A stretch of 64,000 bases of DNA from Pholis gunnellus (lineage: Eukaryota; Chordata; Actinopteri; Perciformes; Pholidae): contig OU342817.1 of assembly GCA_910591455.2 (NCBI GenBank), positions 8,160,915 through 8,224,914 on the forward strand, given 5' to 3'. Both the position numbers and the translations under genes were made by a program. A model generated the notes under the pieces. The model was given only the letters and a program-made list of their open reading frames with translations, was not told the origin of the DNA and ran no database searches. Shown here piece after piece: positions 54,421-64,000 of the stretch (its first letter is position 1; each line of letters opens with the position of its first letter).

Positions 54421-55792
54421 ATACATAGAAATTAAAGAAGTGTTTTTTCATTATGACTGGGGGAAAAAAAGACAAACACAGGGAGAAGCGCTACCCGGCA
54501 CGCAACAAGATGCTCCGTAAAGATTCAATGGCAGTGAAGTTTTTTACTCCAACACAACCTGCCGTGAAAGAAAAATAACTTTTTCTTGCAGCTGTATATC
54601 TGACTGTGATATGTTTCTTTTACTGACTGACTGACTGAGTGAGACGGTAGAAAAGAGAAAAGGCCTAGAAAAAGATCCCCATGGTCCTTCAATGCAACCT
54701 TGCCCGTGTCACTTTTCAGATGAGTTGTTAGGGTTTGAGAACTCGTTCGTTCGGTGTGTCGTCCAACCTTCGAATATCAAAATGTTTTTTTAAAGCTGTT
54801 GCAAATGGCCACACTTAAAGACAGGCCAAAAAAGTCATCTAGAGGCAAGACGCTATATTGTTCAAATATGACAGCGGTTGGACACAGCCCACCCATTTCC
54901 AACATCGTAAAGGTGGTGGTGGGGGGGTTCTGGAGTAATCGGCCCAACGAGAAGTTATAAAGGAATCTTAAGCAGTTCCCCTCTAAACCTCTCAGAGTGG
55001 GACCTCTTGATGGGACCCAACCCTTGCACTAGCTTTTTGTGTAATAAGTAAAAAGAACAAGCACCTTTCCTGCTAACACTTGTGCATTTTTACTTAGTTG
55101 AAGGACTTTTACCAGTATTTTTCACAATTTCTCTTTTGGTCCTTTTACATTTAACATATCTGAATACTTCTCTCAACACAGGTGTACAGTGACACACAGG
55201 CCTTGGGATCCTGAGATGTGAAGTGGTGTACTCCCAGTGGGAATGGCAGCTTCTCTCTGATCAACTCGGGCAGATCACATTCAAAGGCTGTATTTAGAGC
55301 AGCAAACAGATCTGATGTTTAACTCCTTGTGGCACAGATGTTGTGTTTTCACAGCCATCTAAACAAACAGAAACCGCACGGGATCTTTTTTTTTCTCCCT
55401 TTTGATGTCCGTGAGAAAATCAGACGTACTAAAGGTTGACGATCCTCGATGTGTGAATCCTCATGGTGTCTCTGTGGAGATTTCCTGTCTGTTGACCTCT
55501 GACAGGGTTTCGGTGACCAGTCTCACCCCTCGCGCCCACCTGTTTCTGCGGCCTGCATAGACTCAGGGTTGTTTAACTCTAATGGGACTCTGCTGCAGAG
55601 TTAAAACCGAGGGGCCCGATGGTTGCGGCCACAGGTCGGAGGAATGTCTACCGTCTGGACGGGAAAATGTAATCAGCTGAGATCAGCGAATTAGAGGCCG
55701 GTTTCTCTTTCTCCCTTCGCGCTCTCACTTTCCCTCCATGTGCTTCTCACGCATGCAGGCGCTCTCACTTTTTCTCACTCACCCTCTCTGAG

Positions 55793-55795
<3 letters not shown>

Positions 55796-55848
<53 letters not shown>

Positions 55849-55853
55849 ACACA
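55796..55853. repeat. (CA)n microsatellite
   Basis: About 24 CA units to 55843, then one T interruption and a few more units. Confidence 0.95.
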
Positions 55854-56291
55854 GAAATGAAGAAAAATGACACCTTTTCTCTCAGCTATTTCCTCTGTTT
55901 TTACATACTTGGGCCTGGGGTACAAGAGGCAACCTTGTGTTTTCATGTGACAAAACACACAGAGGTCTGTGTGGATTTGGGAGAGGTGAATAGCCTAATT
56001 CATCATTCGGGGTTAGGCCTGTCTCAGCTTCATCAGGGAATATCTCTATCTACACTTAAAAAGTGGGACTGTTGGCGCTGTCTCTTGAGCTTTAAGAAAC
56101 TACAACTCAGTCCTGTCCTCTGTTTGACTGATGACTTCTCTGGAGAATCCAAATTCCACAGTTAAAATGTGGTTTTACCTAAAAGCTGCACGCCTGCGTT
56201 TCTCCTCAAAGGTCCTCCCGTTTGACACAGGGAACAGGATTTTTTCCTAATCCTATTTTTTAGGCTGCATTGATTCACAAAAAACAAACAT

Positions 56292-56400
56292 CAGTGGTGG
56301 AAGAGATATCCAGAGCCTTAATTTAAACTTGTACACGTTCAACATTATCATACAAGCAATGTTTTTCTATGTACTACTTTCAAATCTCACAATGCCATAC
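56292..56400 (+). mobile_element. Degenerate CAGTGGTGGAAG element fragment
   Basis: Begins CAGTGGTGGAAGAGATATCC, the terminus of the same broad family as at 41478 and 54225. The rest is too diverged to bound. Confidence 0.45.
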
Positions 56401-58020
56401 TTCACAATTAATAGCACGGAAAATTACACTCACGTATCACACCACCTGCCACAGCTGGGTGTGATTTCCCACACAGACATGTATTATTAAAATACACTTG
56501 TGGTTACCACCAGTAACCACAGGTGTCACCAAATCCGCCAAAACAGAAATGTTAATGATTATAACTGTAAATAAAAGAAAGATCCTAATAATGCAGATTA
56601 GCCCGTTTCATAGTGTTGTATCGACAGTGAGGTATTACCTAGAGCGATTACACTGCAGCCCATTTAGCGGCTACTGGCTGCAGTGCTATCGTTTAATACT
56701 GGACCAATTGTAAAAAATGTGTAAAAAAATACTTATATACTGTACTCTATACAAAATCTCAACCCACAAAGTGACTAATAACTGCTGTCACATAAACTTG
56801 AGTAGAAGGTACAATATTACCCTCGGAAAAAACAGGAAAAAACAGCATGGCATAAAAATATTCATGTAAACAACAAGAACCTCAAAATTGCCCTCAAGCA
56901 GACCTCGAGTAAATGAATTTTGTTATTTTACAACGCTGACAAAAAGTGCACGCCTGTCATCAATACACTCATGTAGCACATTGTCTCACCAGAGGCATTA
57001 TTTCTGATAATTGAGCCTCCACAGTGGACGTTAATGGTAACAGGTCAACCACAGGCACGCTCAGCCTGCGCTGTAAGTCATGCACTGCCCGTCACGTACA
57101 CTCACTCTCACACATTCTCACTTGCTCTCGCACACATGTTGATAACCACACTTGTAATGTGAACCTTACTGCCGAGGAGAGCAGGCCTATAATTACAGAG
57201 CAATGGTGGGAAAGCCATAATCACAAAGACTCAAATAGAAATCTAAATCAACAGATGATTCCAAATTGTTTCGTTCCGTCTGTTTACACAAGGCCGTTTT
57301 GATTTACGTTCAGAACTGTAAAAACCTATTGTCCTTTGACAAATGTTAACAATTCTCTAACTGAGCCTTTAAGAAACCTGTAAGCGGTGATATGTAATTG
57401 TGCTTTTTGTGTTTTTGCTTTTACTCCGAAGCCACATGAAAGGTGTTTTTCTCCATCTTGCCAGTCAATCTTTGATTCTGCTCACAACCTCTAAAAGAAA
57501 AAAACATTGATTTGAATCCGTGGCCAACTGTGAATCACACTCCTGTGTTCACCCGCTTACAACAGATGCCTCAGTGTGTTTCTGTTACACACACAAACAC
57601 TGCATTTCCACAATTTCAGCCCAGCTGGCGGAAACCGTTAAATGAGCAGAAACTATGACACCTCCATGGAATGAAAATTGTAAAGCACATTTTCTTTCAC
57701 TACAAGTGTATGTTATTTTAACTGGAGGTATGGTCACCTGTTTAAAGACTTGTTGATCATACATGAGCTGTGTAGTGAATATCTGGCAGGGTATTTGCAC
57801 TCTTTTACTTTTTAATGACACATTCTTAAATACAACTTTTAATTTCCTTTTTGTAAGCTGCTTAAGTGACATTTGAAAAAAAGATCTTTATGATGTGTTT
57901 GCATATCGGCAGTAATGTCAAAGCATGTGATATTTCTTTTCGGGTTCAATCAATGTTCAGAATAGTCAGGCATCTACTGATATCACTTGTAATGCAACTT
58001 CCAAATCATGCGTCACATCT
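56401..58020. other. Gene-free stretch
   Basis: Nothing recognisable beyond AT-rich intergenic DNA. Confidence 0.4.
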
Positions 58021-58029
58021 ATCTATCTA

Positions 58030-59277
58030 GAGTTCAGCAGACTACGCACAGGCAGGGCTGCAGGGCCTGACGGCTTTAGCTCCTCGAGAATGCTCAAAGG
58101 ATGTGCTACTCAGCTGTGCGTAGTCCTTCAGCACATCTTCAACCTGAGCCTGAGCCTTATGGTCGCCCCTGTCCTGTGGAAGACATCATGCCTGGTTCCT
58201 GTCCCCAAGAAAAAGCAAACAAACCTCAGTGACTACAGGCCAGTGGCATTGACTTCACATGTCATGAAGTCACTGGAGAGGCTGGTCCTAAAGCACCTCC
58301 GTTCATTACTCGAGCCATCTCTGAACCCTCTGTTTGCAGCCCCGCAATGGAGTGGAACATGCCATCTTCCCTGCTCAGGAATAAGCTACTGGACATGAAT
58401 GTGGGTGCTCCTCTCGAGGTCGGCCACAGTTTGTGAAGCTGAAGAGCATCGTGTCCAGCAAATTAGCGAGTAGCACGGGGGCACCTCAGGGAACTTTCCT
58501 GTCTCCCTTCCTGTTCACACTCTACACCTCGGACGTCAGATACTGCTCACACAGTCCTGCCACCTGCAGAGGTTTTTGGATGCATTGTAGGCTGTATCAG
58601 TAGGGGACAGGAGGCTGAGTACAGGAGTGTGGTGGACAGTTTTGTTGAGTGGTGTGAATTGAATCGCATGCAACTCAACATCACAAAGACAAAAGAGCTT
58701 GAGGTTGAGTTTAGGAGGCAAAGGACTCCTCCGAAACTGATCAGCATCAGGGGAACAGAGGTGGACATCGTCGAGGACTCAGATCTTCTACGCTGTACAG
58801 TAGTGTTCTGGGGCAGCAGGGTGAAGGCAGCTGATGCCAATAGACCCAATCAGCTCATCAGGAAAGCTGGTTCTGTCCTGGGAGTCTAGTCTGTGTGGGA
58901 GGTGTCAGAGAAAAGGATGCTGAGGAAACTACTCAGTATTATGGACAACACCTCTCATCCCCTACACACCACACTGAAATCACTTCAGAGCACCTTCAGC
59001 CATAGACTGAGACCACCGAGGTGCACCACAGACTGCCACAGGAAGTCTTTTCTACCTGTGCAGTATTACATTTCAATTTCATGTGCAATATTATTTTCAT
59101 TAATCTATATGCAATAAAACTTTCCACGACTTTTTCAATTTCATAAACAATATCTTTATCAATTATTCTATTGTTTATATGGCAAATTATTTTTTGCTGT
59201 AATCTTTAATGAAACTCTGCCACAAGAATTTCCTTTGGGATCAATAAAGTTCGATCATATCTTATCACATCTTATCT
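58030..59277 (+). pseudogene. Broken non-LTR retrotransposon (Rex/L2-like LINE), RT part and 3' end
   Basis: The frame from 58090 reads the reverse-transcriptase stretch with VPKKKQTNLSDYRPVALTSH. After frameshifts it continues as STGAPQGTFLSPFLFTLYTS, then MVDSFVEWCELNRMQLNITK and later RVKAADANRPNQLIRKAGSV. The block that should hold the catalytic YxDD between SPFLFTLYTS and the next frame is lost, and stops and shifts occur, so it is dead. The 3' part ends GGGATCAATAAAG and a short ATC-rich tail, typical of fish Rex1/L2-type elements. It is 5'-truncated, as usual for target-primed insertions. TCACATCT occurs just before and within the tail at the two ends and may be a target duplication or part of the ATC tail. 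Confidence 0.85.
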
Positions 59278-59710
59278 AACTTTTCCTCTTTTTTCTGCAT
59301 CAAAACTCCAGCATTTGTTACTGTAGCTTTAAAAAAAACTACTGTTTAAAACACTGTCGTTGCTCAATGGCAATTGCCTAAGACACCCCATTGCTGGGAA
59401 ATGAATGCATTCCCTTGTTCCAAATTTAGTTTTTGCCCGCCACCATGGGCTGCTATTTGTCTGCCATTTCTCAGGGTTGTGGGCTTCTTTAATGAGCACT
59501 TTGATCCCACTCAGGTCTGGAGCTGGTGTTTACGCGACCCTGGAGAAAAAAAAAGAGGAAGGGAAAAAAAAAACATATCCTATTCTCTGCTAGAGACCTC
59601 TGAGCTGTGGTGTCCAGTGTAGTGAACGGCCACATCAGAACCCCGGGGACCTCGTCTTCATCCTCAGACCCCAAGTGACCACAGAGAGAGGTCATGACTC
59701 GTGGCCACAC

Positions 59711-60690
59711 TTTCAAGTCACAGTGGAGGGAATTTTCTGTGGAAATACGACAGCCGATAACAAATGTACACTAGAAGATGGTTATAAAGTTAAAAAAAAT
59801 GAAACTGATTGTGAACCATTTCCAGTCAACCTGTCAGATTCCTTTGGTTTACACGTTCATATCGCAGATGTCACTAGCAGCTGGTTTATTTAGGTTCATT
59901 TGTAGTATGACATGTGTTTTTGATTAGCATTTCCTTTTATCAGTCTCATACACTTGAAAACTTAACTACAACAGCTTCTTGGCTCTAGATACTATTTTTT
60001 CCAGCATGGCTTTGACACGGAGCAGCTGTGCTGAGAGCATCAAACTCAAGTGCTTTTTGCAACTTGCTGCATCTGTATGCCTTCACTGCAACCTGGATGA
60101 ACTTTACACTTCAAAACATCCCGAGTTTAACATGCAAGTTATCCAATACGGAATCTCAAATATGTTCAACCTTTAGTTGTCGTTGCTTCGAGTCTGCACA
60201 GAAAGAGATTTTTCTTTCCTTGAAAAAAGTTGACTGTGATGAGTATTTCTCTCAATTTCTAGATGCAGATGAGAGTTACAAGGTAACAGTGACTGAGACA
60301 AATTACTCTTTTAGCTTTAAGTCATTTGATTCAGGAACATTCTAGAAACAAGAGGAGAATTTACACTGAAGACAGGTGAAATCATGTCACTAACAGATTT
60401 TTCTTCTTGAAAACTCAAAAGCCGTTGTCCTAAAAGACTGAAGATCGTCTGTGTTTTCTTTTTATTTCCTTGAAGGCATCAGCAGGAATTGCCACATTCC
60501 ACCAAACCAATTACCAGCTGTATGGGCACACATACAACAAAGAGCTTCAACCAGGAGTACTGAATGTTCCAGAGTCATTCATCCTTTAGCACGGAGTCCC
60601 GTGTCATGTCAGGTTACATCCCTGTTTTCCTCCGTGGGAGCACCCTCAACCAAACCAACCAATCCAGCCTTACAGTGCCCTTAAAAGTAC
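59711..60690 (+). pseudogene. Exon-like fragments of an unrecognised gene
   Basis: Several short frames look more protein-like than chance. 59720-59890 includes GIFCGNTTADNKCTLEDGY and ends after DVTSSW. 60180-60345 includes FLDADESYKVTVTETNYSFS. 60477-60585 includes ATFHQTNYQLYGHTYNKELQ. 60596-60690 includes VMSGYIPVFLRGSTLNQTNQ, preceded by CATCCTTTAG and followed by GTACCT. They lie on one strand within 1 kb, with cysteines and N-glycosylation sequons, suggesting a secreted or membrane protein. I do not recognise the family and could not join them in one frame, so they may be decayed, diverged or coincidental. Confidence 0.25.
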
Positions 60691-60897
60691 CTCAAATGGC
60701 AGGAGTCACATGTCACAGCGTACATACACTAGTGAAAGTGAATAAATGTACAGCATTGTGTATTGCATTAGATTGGTTTACATCAGCTTGGAGAAGATGT
60801 TGGCTGCTTTGTTCACTGTGGCATTATAATCTTTAAATCCTGTTCGCAAATGTAAGACAGGATATGCAAAGAATGCATCTGCAACTGCCAGAGTGAC

Positions 60898-60900
<3 letters not shown>

Positions 60901-60970
<70 letters not shown>
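60901..60970 (+). repeat. (TG)n microsatellite
   Basis: 70 bp of TG with one TC interruption at 60931-60932. Confidence 0.95.
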
Positions 60971-60972
<2 letters not shown>

Positions 60973-60999
60973 CGCTCTTTGAAACAAAACTATCAAAAC

Positions 61000-63143
61000 C
61001 CAAAACAAATCATATCCTTATGGTTTAACATGTTTGAAACATATTTCCCATATTTGTCACATTATATGCAGAAATAACTGTTAATTCTAAGCTGGTGAAG
61101 GGAGACTTGGACGGTCGGTGATGGGAACTGTTTAGTGCCAAAGACAAGAAGACAACTTGCATATTGACTCAATGACTCACAGCACGGTTGTTGCTGTTTG
61201 CACTGCGCTGTTAATCACAAGGGTATATGGCCACGTGAGCGGGTGGAGGAGCAGGATCCTGCTGTAGGTATAATGGACCAATCCGGACACACAGTAGATC
61301 AAGAAATCAACAAGAAATAAAGGTGCAATGAAAGCAAAATGTATGCATGAACTCTCTCGCAGCAGTCGGGTGTAGAGGTTGGTTTGGTGTGAGATGGATC
61401 AAAGGATTTATCCAGGTCTACATGGCTGTCAGGCTGGATGCAGCCCTTTGCCCGGACTTGCCCATTATGTGCCCATCCACGAGTTCTGGATGCCCATGTG
61501 TCAGTGGTTATGAGTCACGCCAGACAACATTGTTTGCCCAAGCTGCCATGACTCATCGCATGCTTGCTGGATGGGACCCGGACGGACAATCTTTTCTCAT
61601 GCCTTCAGTTGAGTATCTGTTTGACTTGGGCTTCTGAGAGGTATTCCTATCTGCGTTTTTTTAAATCGACAGATGTTCTCTCTCCTGCATGTCTGTGATT
61701 ATTTTTTGATTTAGATTTTTTTTTTACTTCTAAAGAATGCCAGTGTAGGATATTTTCAACACAACACACTGTGCACACAGTGTTTCTTGGCTTTGGAAAC
61801 ATGCGTGGGCGACTGTCAAAGTCATGTATCAGTGCCTGGCCAAGGGTTACAGCCATGCCAGACATTATAGGTGTCTTATCTCGTCCCCTGGCTCCTCAAG
61901 TCAGCTATATACCACTTCAGCAACAGGATTTTATAGCAACAGAAAAAAATGGCCATAAACATAAAATGACTGACTGATAGCTGCACTCTGCTGAAAGATG
62001 CCCTCTAATTAGTGTGTTTTATGAGCCCAGGATCTACAGGAAAAACATGTTCGTGCTGCGCCGGAGAGCAAACACCGCCTGGGAGGTCACGTTACCCGCA
62101 GGAAGCTCTGGTGTGTCCTCAGACCAAGTTCAGGGCACTTAAAAAGTCTCATGCCGGACCAATTGGTGACCACATCGTATTTGCTAATTGCATGGTTAAT
62201 TACAAATTGATTCAGCTGCTTGACCTGATATAGAAGTTGGCCGCATCTTCTGCCAGCAATGTTAGCCGATACATTTATTTTTCTTGGAAAGAAGAAATGA
62301 CAGATACATGGATAAACATATTACTTGTTAATATTATCAAATGATTGACTCAAGCTTAACCCATATTAGCAGGTCTGTAATTTACAGAGATTTGATGGTT
62401 TGATGTATCTAAGTGTCACTGAACTACGAATTGATCCTGTGGGATGTAAAATGCTTTTGACAGAAGTATCTTCCAAACGATGTGAATGCATTATGTAGCA
62501 AATGGGTAAGTGTACGGTTATGGTCGTCGATGCAAAGAGAGAAACTTAAATAGCTAATTTTGCAGCTGTCAAAAATGACAAAAGTAGCATTTGAGGAAGT
62601 GACATCGGCTTGTGGACTTGATGACTTGAAATGACACCAAATTATTGTAGATATCTTACCTAAACTCTTCACTAATGAAATGATGAGAGATGTCATTTTG
62701 TTTATATTTTGGTGATTTGGTAATGAATCCCTGAAGAATTCCTCCAGTGTTTGCGCTCACACCCCCCCAACATCTCCTGTTTCACCTGCTGCTGCACGAG
62801 TGAACCAATGAGCTCTCGTCCGCGACAACACAGGCCAACCTCTCAGCAAAGAAAAGCTCTTTAAATGATTGAAATATTTCAGATGCTCCTCCGGACACAA
62901 AAGAAGTAAAAACAAGGGAGGTGAGTGAGAGGCAGGCAAGTTCCCTCTGACCCTCTGGTCAACCAGAAAGTGGGAAGGGTTAATCCTGGTTTACACTGAC
63001 CTCACTCAGCAGCTCCTCAGCACTGGAGTGATAAACATGAGTACGAGGAGGATTCTACTCTCACCTGGAGAAAACACAGTGCCCCGGGCCTGACCCCAGA
63101 GGTGACAAAAGACTCGACATGACAACTATACTGTGGCAGAGAG

Positions 63144-63145
<2 letters not shown>
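61000..63145. other. Gene-free stretch with paired AP-1 sites
   Basis: No exon seen. Two perfect AP-1 words, TGAGTCA (61511-61517) and TGACTCA (61549-61555), lie 38 bp apart in a piece with balanced composition (about 61370-61640). Confidence 0.35.

Positions 63146-63148
<3 letters not shown>

Positions 63149-63183
<35 letters not shown>
63149..63183 (+). repeat. (GA)n microsatellite
   Basis: About 17 GA units. The remainder of the window to 64000 is AT-rich and shows nothing further. Confidence 0.9.
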
Positions 63184-63185
<2 letters not shown>

Positions 63186-64000
63186 GTAAAGAGATGGAGG
63201 GAAGCAGAAAAAGCCATAAAGATAAGCCCCTTTCAGACATGGAATCACTGAAATTGCTGGGTTTGTTTATCTGTTATGTTACCTACGGGCTTTTTTGGCT
63301 TTTAAACGCGGAAAAAGCTCCATCATCTTGTGGCATTTGACATTCAGCATTCAAGACATGCAGGAAATTACATATAATGTACAAGGAGAAATATTGTCTA
63401 ATGCAGCAGGTGTTGTCTTTCTTATGTAGTTCTCTAATTTCAGCCTCAGACTAATTTCCAACCATTTATAAAAAGATTACAAAACTCTATCTGTAGTGTC
63501 AAATGTTGCATGTTAACAACAGTTCAAGTTTATCTGTTTATGGGCGCTTTTATTCACACTTGAGTCCCGTTGAAAATGCTATGAACGTGTTACTATGTGT
63601 TTTTCAGCAAGTAAATGGATACGTAGAGTTAACTCGTCTGTTTCAAAAAGACCAAAAAGATACAACACATTTTTAATGCGCCGTATGTCAGCCAGTATGA
63701 ATGAGACATCAATGATTTTTGTTTCACTCAATAGTTTCGAACACATCTACAGTTCGTCCCTTCACATTTTTTTATAGAACTGTGGCGTCACTCCAAATAT
63801 TAGTCCACTTGACTGTTTTGCATTCTTTCCTTTTGTCGAGTCTCACGCTGCTTCATGCCATCGCTAGCTCAGCCAAGGAACATTATGCCAAACTCTCCGA
63901 TGAAAAACAAAGACTCATTTCTGCCATAGACATGCTCACAAACTTTGGATCTGATTTGGTGACACAAATCAAATGGTCCAAAGTGAAATGGCGAAAAGGA

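Overview
This is vertebrate nuclear DNA, almost certainly from a teleost fish and probably a percomorph. Four spliced genes with GT-AG introns can be read through most or all of their exons. The non-coding part carries teleost-type dispersed repeats (CAGTGGTGGAA-type elements, tRNA-derived SINE pieces, hAT-like inverted-repeat elements, a Rex/L2-like LINE relic) and long (TG)n/(CA)n arrays. No prokaryotic or viral gene was seen.

Layout. 1-5.9 kb: gene-free, with one hAT-type element that still has its 8-bp target duplication. 5.98-10.7 kb, + strand: a retinal homeobox gene (rx1/rx2 type) in three exons, fully resolved at 325 aa. 10.8-16.5 kb: gene-free, but with the most enhancer-like sequence in the window and two striking inverted-repeat structures. 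16.69-19.46 kb, + strand: calreticulin in nine exons, 426 aa, ending KDEL, with a perfect ER-stress response element upstream. 21.05-35.04 kb, + strand: eps15l1, an endocytic adaptor with three EH domains, coiled coil, DPF motifs and C-terminal UIM; at least 23 exons, all but one short stretch near the 3' end resolved. 38.47-40.03 kb, - strand: klf2 in three exons, fully resolved at 385 aa. 40.2-64 kb: a gene-poor flank upstream of klf2 with repeats, a SINE nested in an older element, a broken LINE, microsatellites and a few unexplained exon-like fragments near 59.7-60.7 kb.

The block calreticulin-eps15l1-klf2 matches human 19p13.11 (CALR3, EPS15L1, KLF2 are neighbours there), which favours calr3 identity. 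RAX2 is on the same human chromosome arm. The genes do not form a pathway: rx specifies retinal progenitors, calreticulin folds glycoproteins in the ER, eps15l1 works in clathrin endocytosis, and klf2 is a shear-stress/endothelial transcription factor. The unusual points are structural: a three-way-junction inverted repeat and a perfect 13-bp hairpin downstream of rx, three copies of a rare TGTGACA-N4-TGTCACA palindrome just 3' of rx, the ERSE before calreticulin, and TG arrays lying against eps15l1 splice sites.
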